Positions 23,741-34,817 of a stretch of 64,000 nucleotides of DNA are shown here, one piece after another. Each line of letters opens with the position of its first letter. Position 1 is the stretch's first letter. This DNA is from Albugo candida (taxonomy: Eukaryota > Oomycota > Peronosporomycetes > Albuginales > Albuginaceae), in contig CAJNAR010000022.1 of assembly GCA_905220665.1 (NCBI GenBank), forward strand, positions 62,001-126,000. The letters run 5' to 3'. The position numbers and the translations under genes were made by a program. Below the pieces are notes generated by a model, which worked only from the letters and a program-made list of their open reading frames with translations, was not told where the DNA came from and did no database searches.

Positions 23741-25024
23741 GTGAGGACCAACATAGCTGTAGCACTTCTCGTGTATACCAGCGCGTACAGAATCGGCATA
23801 GCCTACCATCGAGTTGCCAGAAGTGTATCCAGCGATTTGTCCGCATGCGAACTTTACGTTTGGGTTTCGAAACCACACAAGGAAAGCGAAACACTTGAAG
23901 TATTGAAAAATGTTGGCGGATATCACTGACGATATATCGTATAACTACATCTGGTTGAGTTGTCATGACACCAGCCATACATGCTGTATATTTTCCGATC
24001 AGGTTGTCAATGTTCCAGACGAAGACAAAAGAATCTACAATATTCTGGCGAAAGAGGAAGGCAGCATTGATCGACGTGGCGATATGTCGACAAGGGCTCA
24101 ATCTTCTCGCATTCAAAGCAAGCAGGAGACGAAATAAATGCGACTTTTTGGTGCTGATATTAATATTGGGGAAAAAGAAGTAGTGGCAACATTCAATATA
24201 CAAAATATAATCCGTTATGGCGCGAATTCGGTTGGTGAGAGCAGCAGGGGTAACGATCCTGCACATACTGAGGTACGTGTCAGGGAAGCAATGGCGTTTA
24301 AGAAATAGAGAGATTCAATGATTCTAGCATAGAAGAACTTGAGACGTATTGCTTACTCCTACCGAAGGACCTGCCCGATCTATTTGTAAAGCATCAAAGA
24401 GGACGGAAAAAACGTCCCCGCAGACTTGTCCAATTTCAAGCCGTTACCTTCGGATGGTTGCGAAAGGGGAGCACAAAGCACAAATCCTACTCGAAAGAAT
24501 AGAAAGGCTTATATCGTTTCATGCAGCAATTCTCACATCAGAGACTGGAAGACCGTCGACGATCAAATCTTAACATTTTAGTTGAAAGCTCCTATAGGGC
24601 CTCCGAATGTGTGAAGTGCATACTGGAAAGTCATGAGATCACAAATTTGAGAGGAAAACGGTAGAGTATCGACTTCAGTCCCTTCGGAGCGGGTGCATAT
24701 TTTTTCCTGAGTTGGTATATGTGCAGGAAATAGTAATCAGATAGGAATATATGCGTATGGATATCAGGGTCTCTCCGAACCAGTGTGTGATCTCTTGAGA
24801 GCAAGTTGGACCGAAAGGTACAAATATATTCACAATCACGCGTCGAAGCTTTCTCATACCCTCCAGAAAAAACAACCTCGCATCCTGATGCTATCCAACA
24901 TCTCAAAGCTGCAACATCGAAAGACTTGGTTTGGTTTATCCAGTTCAGAAAAGGAGATGATGAGAGGAAGAATGCATTCGAAACATTGGCATATTGTATC
25001 GCGAAAGTGAGCAAAGGAGTATGA
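23741..25024 (+). pseudogene. Cys-x2-Cys repeat effector-like protein, copy 1 (degenerate)
   Basis: The copy begins with MRTNIAVALLVYTSAY, which looks more like a signal peptide than its paralogue at 26401. Similarity to copy 2 then hops between frames. A CQKCIQRFV motif (equivalent to CHECIQTFV) sits in one frame, the ITDDI...NVPDEDK segment in another, and MRLFGADI starts at 24138. A CVKCIL motif near 24615 corresponds to CSACVL of copy 2. The last conserved part is DAIQHLKAATSKDLVWFIQF, ending in AYCIAKVSKG near 25020. The several frame changes and stops indicate a pseudogene unless many tiny introns are assumed. Codon 28107 of copy 2 is a stop where this copy has Glu. Confidence 0.6.
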
Positions 25025-26400
25025 ATATGTCAAAAAGATTTGCTTTGATATCAAATTCCATTCTATCGAAACACCGAGATAGGCTCTATCCCGCAGCCAT
25101 CAACTTTTACAATTGTGACAAATACTTTAGGGTCCAATCGTGGGAGGTAAACAGAAAAAAACACACAAGCAAGAGAAAGAAGATGTCTGACATTGAGTAG
25201 TTCGAGGGTCATAGTCACATCCAACGGGTGGGCACTTTTTTATCCTTTTTGATTTTCAATCTCATAATGAACACTATTTGATTCCTTGCTTTACAGTCTG
25301 CTTACAAGCATGTGTCTGTCAGTAAATCCATATAACGAGGCTTCTGTCACAAGCTACGTGTCACAATCATTAGCTTGTAAATGTGAGAATGCATTAGCGA
25401 CCTCTTCCGAGAAAAATCTAAGATAGGTGTATTGAGGGCTCTTTGTATGCACAAGTATCTACATTGGTGTAATGATATTACGGATCATGACTGTGTAAGA
25501 CGACAGCATTCGGTGCAACATTTGGCACTGAATTCATTATTCGCAAGTGAGCACTTTGCTCAATGGAAGTTTAAGCGTCATTGATGCAGCTGTGGCTGTG
25601 GTTGGTAATGCCCCGCCAAGCACCCGCAAGCTTGCACTCTTTCCACAATTGGTCACATAGCCATTATTTCACCCAAATCATCTATGGCTAGGTCGCTGTA
25701 TCAGACGACATTATATGATCAAATTCCAAGTCAACTTTTTGCAAGAGCTCATATGAAGGTTTCCGGTACAAGAGGTTTTAATACGACTGACCGATTGCTT
25801 AGTGGAGCGGTTTGACTGTAAGGCTCCATTCAGAAGCCTACGATGCAATGTATAGCTACCCAAAAGACTGGGATGTTCCCGAAAGATCAAGGACCTAGGG
25901 TGAAGTATGTGACTGAGTGGAAGTAGAGAGACTACGGGTGATTCTGACTGCTACTTAGAGGCTCTGCGTCTTGAAATATCACCATACAGTTGCTTGTGTC
26001 GGATACGGTCATGATTCTTTCACATTGCACTATCCACATGAGTTGTTATTCGATTTCCACAGGTTTAAACGACTGAGTGTTCTACGAAAGACACATCCCA
26101 ACGCAAGCAATAGAAACATACTGACTCGGCTAAGGTCTGAATATCGTCTGGATTTGTTGCAAGAAACACCTGCATGATACGAATACCTCTATAGACACGT
26201 GAACGACTTTACATTCATAGGTCTGCGGTCTAAATGTATTCTAAATTTTACTCAAAGAAGGATGAACCATACTTTAACCTGTCGCGCGTCTGTGGTGACG
26301 TTGTTTCAATTATACTAAAAGTGGGCAGTTGTTAACCAGTGGGAAGTGCGTGCTTGCACGATCACATAACGAGAACCACTCAGTCATTTTTCAATATTCC

Positions 26401-28502
26401 ATGAAGACCAATAAAGCTGTAGCTGTTCTCATTGGCATTTACCGAACGCTTGATTCCAGCGGCTATCAAGTCAGCATGATTGTTCATAACGATGTTCTCA
26501 AGGATGCGGTTTGTCACGAGTGTATTCAAACATTTGTCCCGCATTCAAACTTCACGTTCGCTTTTCACGGAGCACCAGGCAAAAGTGAAAACGTGAAGAT
26601 GGTCGCGGAAATCACTGACGATATTCCGTTTGAGTACGTCAAATCAATTTGTTTTGAAGAATATGAAGATACACCGCTGTTATGCAAAGCAATTTCTGAC
26701 CAGGATATTAATGTTCCCGACGAAGACAAAAATCTCCACAATATTCTTGCGAAAGCTAGAGGAAGCGGTGTTGTACGCAAAGATATGTCGGCAAGAGTCC
26801 AGCTTCCTCGCAATCCGAAGCCATTACGGCTTTTTGGAGTAGATATTGATTCACAAGTAGAAGAAAGCAGCGACGAAAGGGACGATATATTGCAGAGGAT
26901 CTCTGATGGTGCGGATTCGGGTCATGAGGGCAGCGTCGGTAGAAAACGTGCATACGGTGAGAGAACAAGTCGGGGAAGTGATGGCGTCCTCAAAAGACAG
27001 AGATTTAATGATCCTGGAATGAAAGGAAGTACGACGCGTTGCTTAACGCTAGAGAAGAGAAAGTCGGAACTATGGATCCTTGGTTGCCTTCGATGCTTGG
27101 AGCCTGCTAACGGAGACGAGAGATATTTGGTTTCTAGAGACGACGGTTTTCAATGGATGCTACGTTATACTACTACCGAAACCATTGAGAATACGGAGAA
27201 GAAATGCATGAGTACATGTGGCAGCATGTATTGGGGAGACAAAAGTAAATGTCTTATAGCACGTTTTTATGGTACTGTCCAGTCCAAGTCGTCATATTCC
27301 AAAACTTTTGATGACTTTAGCTTCAGTCAGGTGTATGTCCAATACATGGATACAAATAAGGAAAGATGTAACGATTGTATTCGAGATATAGTTTCTACTA
27401 TCCAGTACATCCACGAAGGAAAAACGCATTCTCAATTCTTTATTCAGAACTTGGGGAAACTCAGGATATGTGAGAAGAAAAAATTTTGTGCACGCATTAC
27501 TGCTCAGAGACAATATGTGCAGAGTTGCATATCACGCTATCCGCAGCAACGATCATGGACATCTCAATCTGAAGAAAATATGAATGCGGAAATTGCGTCT
27601 CCGCGAGAAAAGATTTGGTTTGCCCCATATCGCTGCATGCAGCAAACCTACTCCTATATATCAGCCGAATCTCATCAACTCAACGGTAACATCAGGGCAA
27701 TATCTCGCTACGAAGATTTCTCCCAGTGTTCGGCATGTGTACTTGCAAGTTCCGCGCTCGACTCGATGATGGAAGCGGTAAATTATCGACAGACTTCAAG
27801 TCGAAGCAGTCTCTTTTCTTTCCTAAAGCGGTATATGTGGAGGAAATAGCAAGAAGTTGTTGGAAGAAACGTGAATGGATTTCAGGTCTCTCCAATTCAA
27901 TGTGTGAACTTTTAAGGTCGACAGAGAGTATTAAATCGGAAGATACGAAGATATCGACGCTCACGTATCGAAGCTTCCCTTCACCTCCAAACGTAGAACA
28001 ACCGTTCCGTCATGCTATCCAGCATCTTCAAGCTGAAGCACCGAAAGATTTCGTTTGGTCTATCCAGTTCGAAAAAGGAGATGACGAGAAGAAAAAGGAA
28101 GCATTTTAAAATTTGGCATATCATATTGCGAAAGTGAGCAATACTTACGTTGTGTCAACTGTTTCATACTATATACTTACGAGTTCTTTCGATTATGAAC
28201 ATGTGGTTATATTTCACGGTTCGATTGAGAGTTCATCAATTGAAATCACTTCCTATGGATACACCGATTTGGGCTCTATTGCACATTCATTGAGCTATAC
28301 AGCTGTTGCGAATGCTTTGGATCGCAAGCTTTACAAATTGGTCAATATGGAATACCCTTGGAAGAGTAAGAGAAGGATATACGTGCACCATGGATTTCAA
28401 CTCCAAAGGATATTACAATGGTCGAGCAGGCATAAAGCTATGCAATACAACGCAACACTTGGACATCCTATTTGCATTCATTCGGTAGGAAAAGTTTATT
28501 GA
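26401..28502 (+). pseudogene. Cys-x2-Cys repeat effector-like protein, copy 2 (nearly intact)
   Basis: A long frame (open from 26299, first ATG 26401) runs to 27849. The conserved frame then shifts by one (open from 27690) to a TAA at 28107-28109, and the same frame continues to 28502. The paralogue has a Glu codon at that TAA, so it is a premature stop; the frame change before it may be an unrecognised intron or a mutation. The protein has at least four Cys-x2-Cys sites: CHECIQTFV, CLRCLEPANG, CNDCIRDIV and CSACVLASS. The first is a literal C-H-x-C, and the second fits C-x2-C-x5-G, the motifs I recall as defining the Albugo CHxC and CCG secreted effector classes. A K-C-x2-A-R motif precedes two of the modules. 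The N-terminus is only weakly signal-like, so secretion is unproven. An acidic, Lys/Arg-containing linker (about 26860-27010) separates the first module from the rest. Confidence 0.6.
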
Positions 28503-28920
28503 TTCCGTGCTTTCCAGTCCTTCAAAAAGCATGTCTTCGTCAGTAAACCGTGCAACAAGACTTCTATGACGATTGTATCAGCTTGCACAAGTATACAATA
28601 CATGCATTCATACCGAGAAGTGCAGTAGGTAAGGATTTTATGCGATATTTAGTGCTGCACTCATAATCACGACTAAGCGCTTGACTCCCGAGGTCTGCGC
28701 CTATACGCCATCACTGCAGCTGTGGTTTCTTTTATTCTCCATGTGGCTCGCGAAGAATCCGTAAGGCTGTATACTTGTCACAATTGGTCACAGATGTATA
28801 TCAAGACACCATGTCACTTGTATACTAATGGCACTAGGTCATTGTATCAGACGGAAGTACAAATCAAATTCCAAGTCAACTTTGGCAAGGGCTACGTTCA
28901 TGGCACTTGAACACTTGAAA

Positions 28921-31010
28921 ATCTGCAAGCGATCGATTATTGATTTATACGTGTGTTGCCAAAGATAAGATTTTGATACAAGTCGTCACATAGAGGAGAT
29001 CAGATCTGATTTTCTAATTGATATAACATAACACTTCTATATAAGATATAATACCTTCTTGTGTATGAGAAATTTACTATAAGTATGCGCTAGCACCTTC
29101 TAAGAAATGTATCTTTAAGGGATGCTTTGACCATAGCTAATACAGATACGCAGATCGACATAGTACAACAAACGAAGAGTATTCAATTCACAAACCAGTG
29201 ATATAGCGTGAAATGGTCGTCATAGTAGATAAGCAGCATAAACATCCGAATGCATGATACATTCGGGTGAGCTGTCTTCTTTAGTGTGCGAACAGGGTCA
29301 ATGTGTAGCAGGTCCCTACATAATAAACCTTGGAGTTTCATGGAAAGCATGCAGTAGAGCATCTTTAGTAGAGGCAACTGTACTGACTTGATACTCAACA
29401 CAAGCTGAACCGATTTATTTCTTACGTCCCAGGCTCTAACAGCCTCCATTTTGTGTCCGCGTGCCCTTATGACTATAACTCGACGTCAACCTACTAAATC
29501 GATACAAATACACGAGGGAGAAGGACCATATACTCAATACCGAATTCAAATGACTTTAGACGAGGGTTATACTCGACTTAGTATGTAATAGCTGTCGCAC
29601 GTAGTTGCGGCATTGAGAGACTATGGTGCGTTAAAGGGCGCAATTCTATGCCGTAGTAATCAGTTTAGGACCGGTATGGGTTGTTAGAGTACCATATTGG
29701 TAGGTAAGCGACTTTTCATTATTTGGTATTGGAAGGGTATATCGTTATACGGTATTGCGGAAGAAGAACTTGGATTATATTCAGCATGATTCCAGTCAAT
29801 CCTCGTCAAAGCTCGAGGACAGCTCATTACCAAAACTAACAGATCGAGGCCACTTGTCCGTAAATGAGTCCATCGATTGACATCAGCACGACCAGTAAGG
29901 ATGCAAGCGACTCGCACCCGCAAGCGATTTCAAACCCATGTCAAAAGTACATTCAAATCGGCACCATTCGCTCACTCAACGCGGCTCTGATTCGAAAAGA
30001 TTTTTCTTCAGCGTTGGAACGCTCCGGTTGGATTTATATCTGATTCAAGTGTCGACGATAAGTTTGCGTCTATTAAATGAGAAATGAAAACGTTTGTGTA
30101 TGTTCATGATCATTATCCTGTAGAGAAGAAATATAATTGCAATAACGCCAATTTAAATAGCATATATGTGTATTAAACGAAAATACGATTTCTGTAGGCT
30201 ACGAACTCTTTTGTACATGTTTGTGTGGAAATGTTTCGTTATTGGAAACTCTTGGGAGTATGAATTAGATATACACCCATCCTGATCGCTCGAATGCAGA
30301 CGCCTTTTCCATTGTATGGTTTTTGCGTGCATTCATTGATAAACACACAATCCTTCGGTTGTCGACTTGCTCGTTATAGGATTCGGTGTGCTCGTTCGAC
30401 ACACTTGCACGTCGAGAGGCTAGTTTTTCTTTGAGTAATTCAAACATGTTACTTGTATTTGAAATTGTTTTTTGCTTATTTGCTTTGTTACTGTGTTGCT
30501 TTGCTCACTGTAGCGAAATTTGAGTAGTGAGGCTTGTGAATCATGATAAAAAAGCTGGACGGGCGTTGTGCCATCGCTCTCTTGTACAATTAATAATGTA
30601 TTATTATTGATATCAAGGGTTGGACATTTCAACCATGTTGAACCTCTGCGTTTTGATGCATTTTGTTGATTGATAATACACAAGCTTGATGTACTTCAAG
30701 TTGAATTTTGTAGATGGGTCGAGTGATGACGAAAGCGCGTCATCGCCCCAGACCTGAGAACCAGCATGTGACGTAGAGCACGTCATCGTATACTTTAGTG
30801 TATATCCATCGTATACATGTCCACATGGGGTATAGGCTGCGTATATGCTGCGTGTGCATGTAAAAACTTTATAGAACTTAGAAATGTAGCAGAAAAACAC
30901 TGTCAATAAACGTATTCGAGATGACTGTTATATCAAATGCTTTTTACTGTAAATCCGTAGCGCGACGATCGTGATAAGCGCAGCTCAAATACTCTCTTGG
31001 TATCACGCAA
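28921..31010. other. Gene-poor stretch, no confident gene
   Basis: Only short frames are present, for example 29449-29183 and 30683-30420 on the minus strand, none with recognisable domains. I looked for retroelement motifs (RT YxDD, integrase HHCC, RNase H) and did not see them. The stretch marks the end of the gene-poor half of the window. Confidence 0.5.
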
Positions 31011-32513
31011 TCAGGAAAGAGTGGCGAATGGATCATTACTGGAACGAATATTTTTGTTTAACATATTCAGCGGATTGTTGGGTGTATACGACGCTGAAGC
31101 ATTCGGTAAAAAAGGCATTCCAGCGTCCCCATAAGCGGAATTGTAAGTAGCTGGTACTGGCCCAGAAAAGTTGGTCGTATATCCAGTTTGTCCTGGAATA
31201 GCGTGCACTGGTCCCACATATTGTGGCATGGACGAAGTGGGATAAAGAGTTGGTTGCGGTGGCGGTAGCACCGGTGTTTTCTCCTTGATCGGTGCCGATC
31301 GACGAGCTTGTTCTAAAGTTTGAAATTGTTTCGCTGGCAACATCCTCCCAGCCGGTTTTGCGTTGAGGTTCAAATCGACCATATTCGACTTCCATAAGTC
31401 CCCATCATGTGCCTAGAATAAATGTTAAACTAGGATGCATTCTCAAAGTCATCACAAACATCGTACCTGCGCTGCCTCGTTTGGCGCTGACTGAGGCTCT
31501 TCAACAGCAACTTCGACTGGACGTATGTCTACAGCTGGCACGGCGGAAAAATCTAGGCCTGAAAGCATCGAGGCAATTTGATCTCGAGAGGTACCGGGTT
31601 CGATACCGTGCGGCTGTACTTCAGATGGTGCTACGTTTCTTGCGAACGGATCTTTACCTCCATTGAAAGGGTCCAAAAATGGATCTGAAGGCGGCGCAGA
31701 AGGTTGAATCAGCAACACGGGCTCTGATTTTGGACGGAAATTTGTCAAGTTGGATGCCGGAAGAGCTGATGTCGGTGGATTGCCCGCAGATACATTTCGC
31801 ACACGATTCTGTGTTTGAATGTTTGCTGGTTTCGCACATCCACAGACTTCACATACTGGGGCTAAAGGCTTTGTATTGACAAGAGTACAACGAGGACATT
31901 CCCAGGATCCAAAAGAAGAGGCTCGAGTATTTGTAGCTGCATTGCCGTAGTTTCCGCTCGAATAGTTGTACGTTCGATTATTTTCTTGCTCACCAAGTCG
32001 CTCCGATGTATTCGTACCGATCTTTTTCTCGTCAAAACGGTCGGGTAGGCGACGAAAGGATATCCCGTCGATTATGAGGTCTGATACAGCAATGGAAAGC
32101 GATATGGCACAAATGCGAAACTGGCAACTCACCATACATATCATTGAGATCCACAGAGGGCTTGATGAGCACGTGAATAACATGAGCACCAGGAAGACTC
32201 AAAACGTGCTCCCAATCGGTGAAAGAAAGCTACAAGCACAAGTCATTTGTGGCGAATGAGATGATATGGAAAAAGATTCACATACAGCACTTGAAACGTG
32301 CTTTACAATTCCATCAATTCGAATGACTTTTTTGCCTGATGCAAGTGAATGTGTCAATGAAATCTCATAATCTCGGCCTTCGAGCACTTTGATACGCCAT
32401 ATAACTCGTTTTTTCGAGCTCTCAATTAATTTGCCAACATTTGCGATTTCATGGTACAACGCACAAGCTTTTGGATTGGATACCTTGATAGTAGACCAAT
32501 TTCCTTGCCACAT
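31011..32513 (-). CDS. FAIM-like domain fused to an NZF zinc finger and a DPF-motif tail
   Basis: Four exons (32513-32286, 32229-32133, 32080-31467, 31412-31011) give 446 residues; introns of 56, 52 and 52 bp join in frame. Residues about 30-125 resemble FAIM, a beta-sandwich protein linked to apoptosis inhibition and proteostasis in animals. The matching parts are a W-x-I/V strand followed by YEISLTHSLASGKKVIRIDG, and later LIIDGISFRRLP. A RanBP2/NZF-type zinc finger follows near residue 165 (WECPRCTLVNTKPLAPVCEVC), a fold that often binds ubiquitin. The tail holds DPF motifs (DPFLDPF, KDPFA, and NDPFATLS at the very end), which in endocytic adaptors bind the AP-2 alpha ear. The combination suggests membrane-traffic work on ubiquitylated cargo; that is inference. 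It is divergent from the small gene at 32708. Confidence 0.75.
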
Positions 32514-32707
32514 GGATTGTAGGGGATGTATTGGGATATTTAAATGGGAAACAAACGATGCAAAGCGATGAATTAGCTCGTGCCTTTTGGCTTGCAGCCG
32601 TTACGCGACAATTTCACTACTTTTACCCGTATACAAGGCGGCGCACGGTAAGGATATACGTATATTGAGCCACAGAATCTCTAAGTATACCGAAACATCA
32701 GGACACG

Positions 32708-33184
32708 ATGTCGCAATGTCCGCAATGCTATACGGGAACATGTCGACGTCACACTTTACAGGATGACGGTCGTTCCAGTATCAAAGCGAACGATCCCAAG
32801 GTCACGCTGAGTAAGATGTATGAGCTTATGGTTGGATCAAAATTAAAAGAGCTCGAAAAGGAGAAGGCAAGAAAGGTGTCAAGCACAGAGCGCACATCCA
32901 AATCGTTTCGAGCTAAACTCGACGCAGAACGAGAGAAGACATTGAAAAAGGCGGTGGGTAGCTCAAAGCGGAGGAGAGAGAGAGATCATACATCCGGAAA
33001 CGGATTGAATCCACAAGCATTGGCTGCAATTCTTTTGTCACCTTCGACATCGTCCAGTGAAGAAACTGTAAAGGAAATAAAGAGGAAGAAATCGCATGAA
33101 GCAAAATATAAAGTAAAGACTGATAAATCTGGTCGAAAGAAGGCAAAACGAAGAAAAGAGCACCGAAAAAGCCGAAAAGAATAG
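32708..33184 (+). CDS. Small Lys/Arg-rich nuclear-type protein, unknown
   Basis: This is an intronless 158-residue frame. It opens with a Cys cluster (CPQCYTGTCRRHT) that could bind zinc, continues with a charged helix (residues about 35-85), and ends in a strongly basic tail with repeated KKAKRRKEHRKSRK-type nuclear localisation signals. I recognise no family. The consistent composition, the ATG shortly after a compact divergent promoter, and the tight spacing to the next genes support a real gene. A nucleolar or splicing-linked role would fit the composition but is only inferred. Confidence 0.6.
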   Translation: MSQCPQCYTGTCRRHTLQDDGRSSIKANDPKVTLSKMYELMVGSKLKELEKEKARKVSSTERTSKSFRAKLDAEREKTLKKAVGSSKRRRERDHTSGNGLNPQALAAILLSPSTSSSEETVKEIKRKKSHEAKYKVKTDKSGRKKAKRRKEHRKSRKE

Positions 33185-33361
33185 AACAATAATCAGTAGT
33201 GTGACGCTTCTGCATTCACACGTGGTTTATTACACAAATACTCATCATACCCTCGCTATTTACATAAATCACAATGTAGCAAGAAATTAATTCTCATCAG
33301 TAGGGTGGACTATCATTCTCTCAATAATATAATATTACACAGGTATCTCCCGCCTTTGTTC

Positions 33362-33385
33362 AGCCATTCTATTTTTCAATTTGCG
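33362..33385 (+). promoter_or_regulatory. Oomycete-type initiator before glutamine synthetase
   Basis: AGCCATTCTATTTTTCAATTTG resembles the oomycete core promoter (a YCAYTYY initiator followed by a CAWTTT flanking element). It lies immediately before the ATG at 33390, implying a very short 5' UTR and supporting that start over the longer non-ATG frame. Confidence 0.5.
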
Positions 33386-33389
33386 TTCA

Positions 33390-34463
33390 ATGAGCAGCTT
33401 GGACTCCGCCATTTACAACCGCTACATGGCGCTGGAGATTCCGGAAGGAGTCGTGTTAGCCGAATACGTTTGGATTGGGGGCTCGGGACAGGATTTACGT
33501 TGCAAAACGAAAACATTGACGTCTCCCGTCACCTCTTTGGCTGATTTACCTATCTGGAATTTCGATGGATCCAGCACCGGTCAGGCACCAGGGGAAGATT
33601 CAGAAGTGCTCTTACGTCCAGCTGCAATTTACAAAGACCCTTTTCGTAAGGGGAAACACATTCTCGTGCTCTGTGACTGCTTGAAACCCGATGGAACGCC
33701 AATTTCCAACAACACACGAGCCGATGCTGCTCGTGTGATGAAAGCTGCTGCATCCCATGAACCGTGGTTTGGAATCGAACAAGAATACACTCTGTTTGAA
33801 GCTGATAACGTGACACCATACGGATGGCCGAAAGGCGGATTCCCGGGGCCCCAGGGACCGTATTATTGCGGTGCGGGTGCACATTCGGCGTATGGACGGA
33901 TGATCGCAGATGCACATTATCGTGCGTGTCTGTATGCTGGTATCAACATCAGTGGGATTAATGCAGAAGTGATGCCAGGACAATGGGAATATCAAGTAGG
34001 ACCATGCACTGGAATCGAATCTGGCGATCAATTATGGATTTCTCGTTATGTTTTATTGCGTGTGTGCGAAGATTTCGGTGTCAATGTGTCTTGGGACCCA
34101 AAACCGATTCCAGGCGATTGGAATGGTGCTGGATGTCATACAAACTATTCCACCAAGGAAATGCGTGAGGATGGTGGTATGGGCAAAATTATCGAAGCGA
34201 TCGAGAAGCTCAAGATCAAACATCACGTTCACATTGCCGCGTACGGGCAAGGTAACGAACGTCGTTTGACTGGAAGACACGAGACTGCCAGTATCGACTC
34301 ATTTTCTTATGGTATTGCGAATCGCGGAGCTTCCGTTCGAATTCCTCGAGTCGCAGAAACGGAAGGCAAAGGATACTTTGAAGATCGTCGTCCATCGTCC
34401 AACATGGATCCGTATCTCGTCACTTCTCGCCTGGTGAAAACGACCATCCTGAACGAGCCGTGA
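33390..34463 (+). CDS. Glutamine synthetase, type II (GSII)
   Basis: This is an intronless 357-residue eukaryotic GSII, the ATP-dependent enzyme that makes glutamine from glutamate and ammonia in the cytosol or a plastid/mitochondrion. There is no obvious targeting peptide here, so it is probably cytosolic. Family signatures are clear: [21 protein letters not shown] in the beta-grasp domain (only part of this identifies the family), [12 protein letters not shown] with the metal-binding Glu residues, [15 protein letters not shown], the [10 protein letters not shown] nucleotide site, and [10 protein letters not shown] near the C-terminus. The length equals typical GSII. The ATG at 33390 is the first in-frame Met and lies just after an initiator-like element. 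It is followed by an AATAAA signal. Confidence 0.95.
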   Translation: MSSLDSAIYNRYMALEIPEGVVLAEYVWIGGSGQDLRCKTKTLTSPVTSLADLPIWNFDGSSTGQAPGEDSEVLLRPAAIYKDPFRKGKHILVLCDCLKPDGTPISNNTRADAARVMKAAASHEPWFGIEQEYTLFEADNVTPYGWPKGGFPGPQGPYYCGAGAHSAYGRMIADAHYRACLYAGINISGINAEVMPGQWEYQVGPCTGIESGDQLWISRYVLLRVCEDFGVNVSWDPKPIPGDWNGAGCHTNYSTKEMREDGGMGKIIEAIEKLKIKHHVHIAAYGQGNERRLTGRHETASIDSFSYGIANRGASVRIPRVAETEGKGYFEDRRPSSNMDPYLVTSRLVKTTILNEP

Positions 34464-34617
34464 ATTGTGAGTAGGAGGAAAGAGCGTTAGTCGTTTGTTG
34501 AATTTCATTGCATTTCAATATACTTTGTAGCGACTTGGCGATTTGGTACGCAATCACTGTAATGCTTTGTCTTAAACGACTGCGTACGTGTTGTGATTCA
34601 CGCAAGTCATTCTATAA

Positions 34618-34623
34618 AATAAA
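34618..34623 (+). terminator. AATAAA polyadenylation signal of glutamine synthetase
   Basis: AATAAA occurs 155 bases after the GS stop codon in an A-rich stretch. The assignment is by position only. Confidence 0.35.
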
Positions 34624-34817
34624 AAAGGCATAAAGACGTGCGCGACAGTCCAATGCGCCATTTGATACCATTGAAGCCGCCATTGCCTCTAATCCCACAG
34701 CTATACACATGGGTTTACAGTATACCTATGATATAGTAAAAACTATTTTGTCATTTCTCAATTTATCGGTTCCAAGATATCCTTTCCAACATAATACAAT
34801 CACAACCTCATTGTACG

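Larger units (their letters stand above)
23690..28920. repeat. Tandem direct duplication of an effector-like locus
   Basis: Two diverged direct copies of about 2.2-2.5 kb lie side by side: roughly 23690-25900 and 26330-28920. They are collinear from the N-terminal module through to non-coding flanks. Matching stretches include the ITDDI/VPDED segment (23920-24060 versus 26600-26750), the D-M-S-x-R-x-Q segment, the AIQHL...GDDE segment (24880-24980 versus 28010-28090), and the downstream non-coding part (about 25278 versus 28500). The second copy is the more intact. Boundaries are approximate because they were judged by eye. Confidence 0.75.

Noticed and set aside
27690..27849. Fully intact gene model for the second Cys-x2-Cys copy
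   Set aside because: It would need an unseen intron here and still has a TAA at 28107 where the paralogue has Glu.
28921..31010. Possible decayed retroelement
   Set aside because: No reverse transcriptase, integrase or RNase H motif and no terminal repeats seen by eye.
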